Positions 1 to 8,101 of a stretch of DNA of 64,000 nucleotides are shown here, piece by piece. The stretch is taken from contig CAJUSD010000009.1 in NCBI GenBank assembly GCA_910589145.1, forward strand, positions 1-64,000, given 5' to 3'. The stretch comes from an uncultured Oscillospiraceae bacterium (GTDB lineage: Bacteria > Bacillota > Clostridia > Oscillospirales > Ruminococcaceae). Numbering within the stretch: position 1 is the first letter of the stretch; each line of letters opens with the position of its first letter. The notes beneath the pieces are model-generated. The model was not told the origin of the DNA, did no database searches, and saw nothing but the letters and a program-made list of their open reading frames with translations. Position numbers and translations under genes: made by a program.

Positions 1-44
1 CTCCCTTTGAGTCATCCTTTTTTGCACTTACATTGTATATTCAC

Positions 45-107
45 CGATAGAAAAAAGAAAGAAGAAGCCCTCCTTTTTCTCCGCCCTCCCTGAAAAACTT
101 CCAAAAT
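45..107 (-). repeat. Dispersed repeat D, copy 1
   Basis: The reverse complement of this stretch matches 12072-12126 with few differences. Both read TTTTTCAGGGA, then a G-rich spacer, then GGGCTTCTTCTTTC and a T-rich run ending CTATCG. It sits upstream of the first gene and has no reading frame of note. It is probably a short non-coding dispersed element, perhaps terminator-derived because the T-rich tract follows a GC segment. Confidence 0.6.
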
Positions 108-123
108 TGATTTCCCTGTTTAA

Positions 124-151
124 TTGCAAAGAAGAAAATTTGTGCTATAAT
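124..151 (+). promoter_or_regulatory. Promoter of the DIP1984 gene
   Basis: A -35-like TTGCAA at 124-129 is followed after 16 bases by TATAAT at 146-151. TG at 143-144 gives an extended -10. The gene starts about 30 bases downstream. Confidence 0.6.
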
Positions 152-188
152 ATTAACAATAATATTAAACTGAATGGGGGTGGGTAAC

Positions 189-641
189 ATGAAATTAGCG
201 GAGGCACTACAGGAAAGGGCGGATTTGAACCGGAAAATTGCCCAGCTAAGAAATCGTCTTGAGCTGAACGCCACTGTTCAGGAGGGCGAAAACCCGGCTG
301 AAAACCCGGCAGATCTGCTGAATGAGCTTGACGAATGTATTAAACGCCTGGAAGAACTGATTACGAGAATCAATCTTACTAACTGTACAACGGAGATTGA
401 AGGCAAAACCCTGACAGCACATATTGCAAAAAAGGATTGCCTGACATTGAAGATTGCATCCTATCGTGATCTGTTGGATGCAGCCAGCAGTATTTCCCAG
501 CGGGCGTCTCGAACTGAGATAAAAATCCTAAGCGCTGTTGATGTAAAGACACTTCAGAAAAAATCAGATGAAATGTCTAAAGAACTGCGTCAAACAGACA
601 ATACTATCCAGCAGGCCAACTGGCAGACAGAATTAAAATAA
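189..641 (+). CDS. DIP1984 family protein
   Basis: A soluble, mostly helical protein of about 150 residues that fits the DIP1984 (septicolysin-like) family. The family hallmarks are an N-terminal KLAEALQERADL helix, a central EELITRINLTN segment and a C-terminal QQANWQTEL. The biochemical role of the family is not established. An upstream in-frame ATG at 174 exists, but the ATG at 189 is preceded by the G-rich GGGGGTGGG and matches the usual family start (MKLAEAL). It is preceded by an extended -10 promoter and appears monocistronic. Confidence 0.85.
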   Translation: MKLAEALQERADLNRKIAQLRNRLELNATVQEGENPAENPADLLNELDECIKRLEELITRINLTNCTTEIEGKTLTAHIAKKDCLTLKIASYRDLLDAASSISQRASRTEIKILSAVDVKTLQKKSDEMSKELRQTDNTIQQANWQTELK

Positions 642-862
642 GGAGCAAGCGGTATTTTTCAGGGCGAATGTTATCTCTAGGGCTGAGAATGAGCCTAATT
701 TGCATTGGAACGCACAGGGCAGCGGTATTTTATGATTGTATTGCCCCAACAGCGTACAACTGCAACTAGTACAACGTATTTTTACTACCAGACATTGACT
801 GAAAAAGAGGGTGGGAATGGGGTTTGCTCTTAAAAGACAACAACTGCTATTGGGCTGGACAT

Positions 863-1534
863 CTACATCCCCAAAAATTTTACATATTCCATAACAGACA
901 TCAGAGGCATTTGAAGTTTTATCCTTGTTTCCTCGGAGACGTCAAGTTTCTGTGCCATTTCAAAGCCCGCCTGCTCTACAGCATTTAAATATTCGCAAAC
1001 AGCGGGGGAAACAGATGGGTTTTGGCTTTTCAGCAGCTTGCCGCAGTTTCTATAAATTTCGAGGCAGGGGCTGCAACATTCAAAAACAGCTTTCATTACT
1101 TTGAAATTGTTTTCACCAGGAAAACCACAGTTTGAAATAACTACAAACTTTTGTGTTTTCGCCTTGGTATCGGCAAGGTCAAAATCTCCATTCTGCTCTG
1201 TTATTTTTGGACTTTTCAAGGGGGCAAGCCTGTCAACGAAATTTTTCATTAATGCTGTCATGTTCCATGTATATACAGGTGTTGCAAAACAGACAATATC
1301 TGATGAATTGTATAACTTTATCAATTCTGGCATATCGTCGTTAAGAATGCATCTGCCAGGAGTTTTAAACCAACAGGCAAAACATCCGCAGCACTGTTTG
1401 ACATTTTTCTCGGAAAGAAATATGTTATGGGTTTCTGCACCAGTGCGTTCTGCTCCGCGAAGAAAGGCTGAAGCTATTACATTGGTTGCACTGTCTGCAC
1501 CTGCAGGACTTCCATTAAATACTGTAATTTTCAT
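863..1534 (-). CDS. NADPH-dependent FMN reductase / flavodoxin-family protein
   Basis: The 223-residue protein opens with the flavodoxin-like phosphate-binding loop (VFNGSPAGADSAT, residues 4-16). It has a cysteine cluster CCGCFACWFKTPGRC (about 48-62) typical of the iron-sulfur flavoprotein/FMN-reductase subfamily, and a second conserved ATPVYTWNMTALMKNFVDR segment for flavin contact. It is expected to be cytosolic and reduce FMN or an electron-acceptor substrate with NAD(P)H. The substrate is unknown. The CxxCxxCW pattern is common in clostridia, but whether an Fe-S cluster is bound cannot be told from sequence. The gene stands alone. Confidence 0.8.
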   Translation of the reverse strand: MKITVFNGSPAGADSATNVIASAFLRGAERTGAETHNIFLSEKNVKQCCGCFACWFKTPGRCILNDDMPELIKLYNSSDIVCFATPVYTWNMTALMKNFVDRLAPLKSPKITEQNGDFDLADTKAKTQKFVVISNCGFPGENNFKVMKAVFECCSPCLEIYRNCGKLLKSQNPSVSPAVCEYLNAVEQAGFEMAQKLDVSEETRIKLQMPLMSVMEYVKFLGM

Positions 1535-1670
1535 TCTATAGTCACTTCTTTCATAATATTATATTTTTTGGAATCCAACCAATTAGAGTATATATTTATA
1601 AAACTATACTGTCAATCTACGCTCCGTAGAGTAACATGAATACCTATTTAATTGAATCTGAAAGTTAGGT

Positions 1671-1834
1671 CTAGTGCTTCATCCGGTCAGAAATCGGAAT
1701 ATGGATTTGGAGCTGGATTTTTGCAGGGCAAGACAGAGGACGCAGGCGGGCTGACGCCCGTCAAGGACGATAACGCAGTCCTGCGGAAATCCAGCCCAAA
1801 GCCGGGTTCGATTTCTGAACGGATGGAGCACTAG
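1671..1834. repeat. Long imperfect inverted repeat, element 1
   Basis: A 164-bp palindromic element bounded by CTAGTGCTTCATCCG on the left and its near-complement CGGATGGAGCACTAG on the right. The interior folds on itself. Read on the minus strand the core contains GACTGCGTTA, CCTTG and a hairpin with a GTCA loop, all shared with the element at 25293-25445, while the stem bases differ in a compensating way. No protein is encoded. It could be a miniature mobile element or a structured RNA/DNA element. Confidence 0.75.
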
Positions 1835-1914
1835 AATATAAGTGGGTAAATCGGGAGTAGAAATATTTTCTTTTTAGCAAACATATGTTTTTATTATTTA
1901 AAAAGGGAGTCAAA

Positions 1915-2826
1915 ATGATGGATGTATACAAACAATGCCCAGAATATGAGACGAAGCATTTCCGTCTGCGATTGGTACAAATGGAAGATGCAGAGGATCT
2001 TTTGAAATGTTATTCAGATCAGGAAGTCATTGCAAGGGTCAACGCAGATAACTGTTCCAACAGCTTTTATTGTACTACAAAAGAACAAATGGAGGAGTGT
2101 ATCCAGTTTTGGTTAAAGGAGTACCAAAAGGGATATTATGTAAGCTTTGCAATCATTCCCAAGGATGGAGAAAATTCAGGACATGCCATTGGGACAATGG
2201 AAATTTTCGGCGGGGAAACTGGGATTTTGCGTCTGGACATTGCATCCCACTATGAACAAGGGTGTTACATAGAAGAACTTCTTCACCTTGCGGTGTTACA
2301 GATGGTACGGGATTTCAGGGTAGGAAGCTTGAAAGTTAAAGCTTCTAATACTCCGAAACGGATACCATTTCTGGAAAAATATGGTCTTGTACCTTCTGAA
2401 ACATTCCGTCCGGGGATGGGATACTATGAGCGTTCCAGAGCAGAATTTTTTGATCCAACAAAGGGAATTGCATACTGCGGTTTGGCTTGCTGTGCATGCA
2501 GTGAAAACAAGGACTGTGCGGGGTGCCGCAATGACGGCTGCAAGGGGAAGGAATGGTGCAAAAGCTATTCCTGTTGTAAAGGGGATGGAAAAGAGAACTG
2601 CTGGGAATGTGAAAAATATCCCTGCGGCTATCCCATGCTGGAAAAGCCTCGAATCAAAGCTTTTGCTGAATATATCAGAACCTATGGGGAGAGGGATTTG
2701 ATCGCTGCCCTGGGCCGACTAGAAAGGGAAGGGGTCTTATATCATTACCCGGGAAAATTGATAGGGGACTATGACCTGTTTCAGACACAGGAGGAATTAT
2801 TCCAGTTTCTGCGGCGGGATATATAA
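1915..2826 (+). CDS. GNAT acetyltransferase fused to a DUF3795 cysteine-rich domain
   Basis: Residues 1 to about 170 resemble a GNAT N-acetyltransferase (opening ETKHFRLRLVQMEDAEDLLKC; C-terminal GNAT strand around VKASNTPKRIPFLEKYGL). From about residue 180 a cysteine-rich DUF3795 module begins with AYCGLACCACSENKDCAGC and ends with CWECEKYPC, consistent with metal or Fe-S binding. The start is set by AAGGGAG eight to eleven bases upstream of the tandem ATGs at 1915/1918; the ATG at 1885 has no Shine-Dalgarno. The acetyl acceptor is unknown. A second DUF3795 protein (16924-17616) is fused to a different domain. A rho-independent terminator follows. Confidence 0.75.
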   Translation: MMDVYKQCPEYETKHFRLRLVQMEDAEDLLKCYSDQEVIARVNADNCSNSFYCTTKEQMEECIQFWLKEYQKGYYVSFAIIPKDGENSGHAIGTMEIFGGETGILRLDIASHYEQGCYIEELLHLAVLQMVRDFRVGSLKVKASNTPKRIPFLEKYGLVPSETFRPGMGYYERSRAEFFDPTKGIAYCGLACCACSENKDCAGCRNDGCKGKEWCKSYSCCKGDGKENCWECEKYPCGYPMLEKPRIKAFAEYIRTYGERDLIAALGRLEREGVLYHYPGKLIGDYDLFQTQEELFQFLRRDI

Positions 2827-2840
2827 ATTCTCATAAAAAG

Positions 2841-2879
2841 AAAAACAGCTATGCCCTGTGTATGGGGACAGCTGTTTTT
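2841..2879 (+). terminator. Terminator after the GNAT-DUF3795 gene
   Basis: Arms AAAAACAGCT and AGCTGTTTTT enclose a further partially paired GCCC/GGGG segment, with a U-rich 3' arm. It lies 15 bases after the stop codon. Confidence 0.8.
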
Positions 2880-2979
2880 GGTTATTGGGTGTAAAGGCAG
2901 AAGATCATAAAAAATAAACTTTATTCTTTTTTGATGTATGTTTCTATGATTATTTTCTTTGGATTTATTATAATTTTGA

Positions 2980-3141
2980 TTTTTCTTCCGGCTGGTGATT
3001 GGCCAGGTAATCATTACAGCATTAGGCGAAGAAATCGCTTTTCGCGGTTCCCTTGCGGGAAAAGCCATGAAAGTATTTCCTTTTTGGACTTGCGCAGTGG
3101 TTTCATCCGTTGTCTTTGCCGTGGGACACATTGCTAATTGA
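2980..3141 (+). pseudogene. Remnant of a CPBP-family intramembrane protease
   Basis: The frame 2980-3141 lacks a start codon but encodes VIITALGEEIAFRGSL, then WTCAVVSSVVFAVGHIAN and a stop. These are CPBP (CAAX protease/Abi) motif 1 (EExxxR) and motif 2 (FxxxH). The hydrophobic segment MIIFFGFIIILIF lies just upstream in another frame, so the gene is frameshifted as well as truncated at the N-terminus; motifs after the FxxxH are lost. No functional product is expected. Confidence 0.75.
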
Positions 3142-3173
3142 GCAGCGTTAGAAACACCAATTTGAAAAGGGAG

Positions 3174-3854
3174 TTACATACTGTCAACAGAGAGAACACC
3201 CCCGATTTCCATCAGGCTTTCCAAATATTGTTCCCGGTTGAGCCTGCGGGGAATACAGACGGTGAGCGTAATAAGAAAGGACTTTGTATCTGTCCCTGCT
3301 CTGTCTACCTCAAATAAGTCCACAATACACCCATCTGCCCTTAACTTTCGCATAAGTTCTATAGAAGTTCCGCCTTCTGCTGCCTCTATTTGGAGAACCA
3401 TATATCTGGAGTATTTATATGCTTTGGCCTCAATCATTGGAAGGATATGGAGCCCGCCCAGCAGAATCAGTGTTGCCAAAACAGCACCATCTACAAACCC
3501 GATGCCCACAGCCAACCCAATACAAGCACAAACCCAGATCCCAGCAGCCGAAGTAAGCCCTTTTACCTGATGCCGGGAAACAATAATAGAGCCAGCGCCC
3601 AGGAAGCCTACACCGCTTACCACCTGGGAAGCCATTCTTGCCACATCTGTAGTTCCTTGATAGCGCATTTCCATATACTGCCCGGTCATTACCACTATAG
3701 CAGCCCCAAGGCAGACTGCTGCATCGGTTCTGGAACCGCCGCCCCTTCGCTTTGCACCGCGGTCTATGCCGATTAATGCCCCCAATACAAAAGCGGCGAT
3801 CATTCTAAGAATGACATTTTCCCTTGTCCATTCTGACAAATCCACGAAAAACAT
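3174..3854 (-). CDS. MgtC/SapB family membrane protein
   Basis: The 226-residue protein has four to five hydrophobic N-terminal segments with the MgtC/SapB signatures LGALIGIDRGAKRRGGGSRT (about 24-43), VVSGVGFLGAGSII (about 78-91) and GLTSAAGIWVCACIGLAVG (about 99-117). A soluble C-terminal domain with an ACT-like pattern follows (about residues 150-226). Members are inner-membrane proteins linked to Mg2+ limitation and modulation of ATP synthase. The role here is inferred from the family only. It appears monocistronic; no magnesium-sensing leader was recognised upstream. Confidence 0.85.
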   Translation of the reverse strand: MFFVDLSEWTRENVILRMIAAFVLGALIGIDRGAKRRGGGSRTDAAVCLGAAIVVMTGQYMEMRYQGTTDVARMASQVVSGVGFLGAGSIIVSRHQVKGLTSAAGIWVCACIGLAVGIGFVDGAVLATLILLGGLHILPMIEAKAYKYSRYMVLQIEAAEGGTSIELMRKLRADGCIVDLFEVDRAGTDTKSFLITLTVCIPRRLNREQYLESLMEIGGVLSVDSM

Positions 3855-4079
3855 CCCTATGTTCCCCCTCTATTTGCCTAAAGACATCCTCTTTATGTCA
3901 TATCTTATCTGAAAACTAAGGAAAATGCAACCCTTAAAGTCCAATATAGAAAGGCTGTATCTGTACATTTTTTTATGCGAATTTATACCTGTATACAGCC
4001 GGAAAGTTCTGGTATTTCAGCAATATTACAATTATCTTATTTGTTCCAATTGTGCATAATCTCGTATTTTGTAACTGAA

Positions 4080-5438
4080 TTATCCCCGCTCCGCAATCTC
4101 TCTTAAACAGGTATCCAAGGGTGATTGCCCTTCCGGCGAGGTTATATCCGGTTCCGTCCCGAATTCCTGGCTGCTGGCTCCGTCAGGAGTCACGCCATAA
4201 ATTGGGCTGTACCGAACTAAAAACCCACTGTTAGGCAATACAATGGGGTTCGGGTCAATCCCAATCCCGTCCCCGCCGGTAGTGGTTCCCACCAGCTCTG
4301 CAAATCCTGTCGCCTTGGTAAACATTGCCGCGTATTCTGACGAAGAAAATACCTTTTCACTGACCAGCATCCACAGCTTCCCTTGGAGCATTTTCCCACT
4401 GGACAATGGCTCTATCTGATATGTTATTGGCATATACAAATCAAATTCTGTAAAGTCCTCCCGGTTCATGCGGGGCAGGGAGGGGGCTTCACTGATTGGC
4501 TGGAACTCTGAAAAATCTATAAATTTCTCATTGTATTTTCCGGCTTTCATAAACATGTATACATCTGTGGAAAGGACTTCGTCTATATTCGGCGCAGCAA
4601 TGAGATCATCAAAATAGGACATCCCTCCTCCACCATTTTCAGTAAGGTCAAAAATTACATGGGGATAATCCTTTACCTGTTCATAAAAATCAAACAATAC
4701 CTTTTTATCCTGCTCATAGCCTGCCATATCAAAGGCGCAGATTTTGATATAAGCGATTTTCCCCGGCTCCAGTATTTTGGTTTCCACGTTGCTGAATTCT
4801 TGGGGTTCGCCCTGATTTTCAGGAGTACTGGCAGCACTGCCCGCCTGGGATTCGTCTTCCTCTAAATTGTCATAATATGCCATAACTTCATCAAATACCG
4901 GCCAAAATACTTCATCCATTTTTTCATAGCAGAATGCTGTCTTTTCATTGGTATATGTTTCGCCTATGCGTTTCATTCTTTCGCCGTCCTCGCTGGTATC
5001 TCCTGAAAGCTCCTCATAGGCCTCCTTGAACCATGGGTAATCCAATGGGGAAATAGTGCTTAAATGCCCAATCATTTCAGCTTCTCTGGTGAACTGGTCA
5101 AGGATTACAAAAAACTTTGAATCTGTATCGCATGTTTTTACTTTTTCCTTGTATTCTTGGTATACCTTTTCCATTTCCTTTCCGGTCATCCGTTGGACAA
5201 CATGGAAGTAGGGGTAGTTTTCTTTCAGGGTTTGGTAGAGGTAAGCAAAGTCCTCCAACCTTTGCTCTTGTGTAATGTTCAGCCAGTTTCCCTTTTTGTT
5301 GTCAAGCTTCATAAATTCCCCTAAAACGGTTGGGTCTTTGTCTAATTCCGGCTGGGATGGCTGTGGGGCTGTACATCCTTCCAGGGAAGCCACTAATACT
5401 GCGATTGCTGCCAATTCTGCAAATCTTTGCTTTATCAT
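4080..5438 (-). CDS. S41-family peptidase lipoprotein
   Basis: The 452-residue protein starts with a lipoprotein signal (hydrophobic AAIAVLVASLEGC, Cys22 as likely lipidation site), then an acidic linker, then an S41/tail-specific protease-like core from about residue 230: IAYIKICAFDM, VIFDLTENGGG (about 261-271), VFSSSEYAAMF with candidate catalytic Ser at 366-368, and VGTTTGGDG. It should be anchored outside the membrane. A Ser/Lys dyad cannot be confirmed by eye, and an inactive relative is possible. AGAGGA precedes the ATG. The promoter region holds three phased palindromes, suggesting tight repression or activation. Confidence 0.75.
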   Translation of the reverse strand: MIKQRFAELAAIAVLVASLEGCTAPQPSQPELDKDPTVLGEFMKLDNKKGNWLNITQEQRLEDFAYLYQTLKENYPYFHVVQRMTGKEMEKVYQEYKEKVKTCDTDSKFFVILDQFTREAEMIGHLSTISPLDYPWFKEAYEELSGDTSEDGERMKRIGETYTNEKTAFCYEKMDEVFWPVFDEVMAYYDNLEEDESQAGSAASTPENQGEPQEFSNVETKILEPGKIAYIKICAFDMAGYEQDKKVLFDFYEQVKDYPHVIFDLTENGGGGMSYFDDLIAAPNIDEVLSTDVYMFMKAGKYNEKFIDFSEFQPISEAPSLPRMNREDFTEFDLYMPITYQIEPLSSGKMLQGKLWMLVSEKVFSSSEYAAMFTKATGFAELVGTTTGGDGIGIDPNPIVLPNSGFLVRYSPIYGVTPDGASSQEFGTEPDITSPEGQSPLDTCLREIAERG

Positions 5439-5456
5439 GCCAGATTCCTCTTTTCC

Positions 5457-5521
5457 AAACTATTTCAATAGTTTATTTTGGACTATTATAATAGTTTATT
5501 ATTAAGACGATTTTAATAGTC
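5457..5521. promoter_or_regulatory. Three phased operator-like palindromes upstream of the S41 gene
   Basis: Perfect palindrome AAACTATTTCAATAGTTT at 5457-5474, perfect core ACTATTATAATAGT at 5482-5495 and imperfect GACGATTTTAATAGTC at 5506-5521. Centres are 23 and 25 bases apart, about two helical turns. The middle one contains a minus-strand TATAAT. This pattern suggests a dimeric regulator binding on one DNA face; the regulator is not identified. Confidence 0.6.
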
Positions 5522-5682
5522 TGAAAATTTTCCTTTTACATGGCAGAATGATATGGTCCAAATAGATTATTTGAGGCCATTATAAACAGATTGCAGTTTT
5601 TGATAAACTCTATCCTATACTATATAATAACCCCTCAGTTTTGATTCCTGCCAGTGAAAACCCAGCAACGGTTTATTCTGAC

Positions 5683-6570
5683 TCATATGTGTACATTTTT
5701 ATTCTCTGGGACCTCCAAAATCTCAGGATGGCATCGGACATAATGAAACAAATACTGCTGCGCCACGCCAGCGATTGGCAGAACCTCCTGGGGGAACCCT
5801 TCCGGGAAAAGGTTGTCCATTGCTCTGCCAATCCAAACATCCCTTGGAAGGCAGTCCAATTTATGCATGCCAAAAAGCAGCGCACACTGTGCCACCTTAG
5901 GGCCAACCCCTTTAATTCCCATCAAAATCTCCATTGCTCCCTGTGTGGGAATTTTCCGCAGGTAATTCAAATCAATTTCGCCGGAGGAAATCCTTCTTGC
6001 CGCATCTAAAACATATTTCGCTCGGAAGCCACACCGTACAGGGGCAAGTGTTTCCTCAGACTGGGAAGCAAGAGCCTTCGCAGTTGGAAATGAAAAAAAT
6101 TTCTTACCATCTATGGTCAAAATAGATTCCCCAAAATTTTCACAAAGCCGTTCTACCAGCCCGGCAATACGTTTGATATTATTATTTTGGCTCAAAATAA
6201 AGGTACATAAGGCTTCCCAGGGTTCCTGGCGCAAAATATGAATTCCCCCTGCAAACGCTGCCGCTTTTTTTAATATTGGATGGCTGCCACATATTCCTTG
6301 AATCATTTGGTAATCTGTATCCAAATCAAAGTACTCCCTTAAAAAAGGCTCGATTTCTCCTTCCGTTTCCGGTCTGGACAAACACCCTGCAAAAATCTTC
6401 TTTTTTTCTTCTTTGACCCATAGCACACGTTTCCCAATAACCCCAACCCATGTATTGTCATTCTGCAAATTCCAGCGAAAGCTCTGTCCGCAGTTCAGGG
6501 TTTGGGCAAGGGACAGCCTTTCCGTATCCGGCAATATCAACACCGCTGGCTTTGATATTATTTGCAGCAT
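5683..6570 (-). CDS. Ogg-type 8-oxoguanine/3-methyladenine DNA glycosylase
   Basis: A 295-residue base-excision-repair glycosylase of the OGG1 family. The N-terminal Ogg domain (QTLNCGQSFRWN) is followed by the helix-hairpin-helix MGIKGVGPKVAQCALLFG (about 221-238) and the catalytic-type PRDVWIGRAM, whose Asp is the conserved HhH-GPD acid; Lys in CGFRAKYVLDAAR is the expected Schiff-base residue. It should remove 8-oxoG opposite C and then cleave the strand. A longer frame begins at 6627, but GGAGGGAGGGG lies just upstream of the ATG at 6570. It is divergent from the DUF6062 gene. Confidence 0.85.
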   Translation of the reverse strand: MLQIISKPAVLILPDTERLSLAQTLNCGQSFRWNLQNDNTWVGVIGKRVLWVKEEKKKIFAGCLSRPETEGEIEPFLREYFDLDTDYQMIQGICGSHPILKKAAAFAGGIHILRQEPWEALCTFILSQNNNIKRIAGLVERLCENFGESILTIDGKKFFSFPTAKALASQSEETLAPVRCGFRAKYVLDAARRISSGEIDLNYLRKIPTQGAMEILMGIKGVGPKVAQCALLFGMHKLDCLPRDVWIGRAMDNLFPEGFPQEVLPIAGVAQQYLFHYVRCHPEILEVPENKNVHI

Positions 6571-6728
6571 AGATACCCCTCCCTCCTCTTTTGGAATTAT
6601 CATAACATATCCCCGATCACTCGGCAAGGGAATACAAAAACTGGTTTACAGTTTTTCTTTGTCCTGACAGTGTAAATGTATTGCCTGCTATGTTATAATA
6701 TGGGAATAGAAAAGGAGGCTGAACTTTT

Positions 6729-7463
6729 ATGAAAGATTCAATTTACACCATCCCTGTCAGCGAAGTTTTTGAGCCTATGGACGGCTGTCCCATTTGCAGG
6801 CTCCGCGATACACTGGAAAAACGCTGCATAGAATACATTATGGGCGCCGCCATGATGGAACCTGATATTCGAGAGGAAACCAACAAGGCTGGTTTCTGCG
6901 CCAGCCACTTTGACATGATGCTCCATTCCCGCAATCGTCTTTCCATTGCGCTAATGCTGGAAAGCCATTTAGATTATATAAAGAAGGATATTTTTGAGCA
7001 GAAACATACCCAAGTCAAACAAGGTCTATTCAAAAAGGCCGACGGAAGAATTGAGCGGGCAAAGGCAATGACAAACACCTGCTATGTCTGCGATAAAATC
7101 CAATGGGCTCTGTCCCGAATGGTAGACACAACCTTGAACTTATGGGAAAAAGAGGAATCTTTCCGGCAGCTTTATGCAAAACAGCCAGTTCTTTGTCTGG
7201 AACATTACACCCTTTTGGCAGATCGTGCACAAGCGAAAATGCCTCCAAAATCCCTCCCGGATTTTTTAAACGTGACAATGTCTCTTACTAAAAATTACCT
7301 GGATCATTTGAAAGAAGATGTGAGTTCTTTCTGCAAATTGTATGATTACCGCAATGCAGGGAAGGGAGACCCAGAACAAAATGTCGTTACTTCTATAGAA
7401 CGTGCTATATGGTATCTTACCACCCGCGATCCTTCTTTGGAGGAAAAAGGTTCGACAAATTAG
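6729..7463 (+). CDS. DUF6062 family protein
   Basis: A 244-residue cytosolic protein with two paired-cysteine clusters: CPICRLRD (residues 19-26) with GFCASHFDMML, and CYVCDKIQ with CLEHYTLL. The spacing suggests two related half-domains that bind metal. This is the DUF6062 pattern common in Clostridia; the function is unknown. AAAAGGAGG lies 9 bases before the ATG. It is transcribed divergently from the Ogg-type glycosylase gene across a short shared promoter region. Confidence 0.75.
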   Translation: MKDSIYTIPVSEVFEPMDGCPICRLRDTLEKRCIEYIMGAAMMEPDIREETNKAGFCASHFDMMLHSRNRLSIALMLESHLDYIKKDIFEQKHTQVKQGLFKKADGRIERAKAMTNTCYVCDKIQWALSRMVDTTLNLWEKEESFRQLYAKQPVLCLEHYTLLADRAQAKMPPKSLPDFLNVTMSLTKNYLDHLKEDVSSFCKLYDYRNAGKGDPEQNVVTSIERAIWYLTTRDPSLEEKGSTN

Positions 7464-7786
7464 CCTTAAATCAAGTGTCATTTCCCAAAATGAGTCTTTA
7501 AACTTTTAACAGTGCAAAATTTACGCAGCTTGGTTTCCACATTTTCCACGGAGTTTTCCACTCAAAAGAAGGTTTAAACCGACAATTTTAAAATTATACC
7601 GTCTGTATATCACCTAAACGCCATAGACAATGGCTTTGAAATTTGCAGGATGTTTTATTTCATCCTGCAAAATAAAAAATTTATTTGGCTGTATAATTTT
7701 TCCATATTTGGCGGATTATAGAATTATATATTTTAAATCAATCGGAAGATAATTGTATTTTATTTCCACGAAATCCTGATAAGTTG
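7464..7786. other. AT-rich intergenic stretch without a gene
   Basis: No plausible coding frame. It contains a hairpin of CAGGATG and CATCCTG around TTTTATTT near 7648-7669, followed on the plus strand by AAAATAAAAAATTTATTTGG, which may terminate the DUF6062 transcript. Nothing else was recognised. Confidence 0.4.
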
Positions 7787-8101
7787 TTTTAAAACCGTTC
7801 CGTTTATGATATAATAGAGCGCGTCATAGCCATATAACCATGAGGCTGGCAGATTAGCCTCCTTTAGGCTGAAATTCCTTAAGGTGTATTTTTACAAAAA
7901 TGAGGTTTCAAGAATTCCATTTCAACCAGCTTCATGTTATAATAAATAGGTAATAAGTCCCGCCGTGTTATTTCTGTTTTGAACAATGGACTTTACATTG
8001 TTTTCACGCGGCGGCAGCCTAAAAAGCGATACCTTTATTGCTTCATTGAATCATAAGGGCTGCTTTAATAGGTACGCAGCGGAATAGGGGAGGACAGATG
8101 A
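7787..8101 (+). promoter_or_regulatory. Two promoters and a structured leader upstream of rlmB
   Basis: A first promoter has TTTTAA (7787-7792), 17 bases, TATAAT (7810-7815). A second TATAAT lies at 7938-7943. The transcript contains strong hairpins: GAGGCT/AGCCTC at 7842-7861; CCGCCGTG paired with CACGCGGCGG enclosing AACAATG/CATTGTT (about 7960-8016); and GCAGCC/GGCTGC enclosing AAGCGATA/TATTGCTT (about 8015-8065). About 150-280 nt of leader for a housekeeping methyltransferase is unusual. It may be a cis-regulatory RNA or an independent small RNA. No known riboswitch consensus was recognised. Confidence 0.45.

Noticed and set aside
1101..1541. 146-codon plus-strand frame
   Set aside because: It is antisense to the FMN reductase, which has clear family motifs.
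7950..8095. 6S RNA call for the rlmB leader
   Set aside because: The start AAGTCCCGCCGTGTTA is suggestive, but no closing stem spans the expected ~190 nt and there is no terminator before the rlmB ribosome site.
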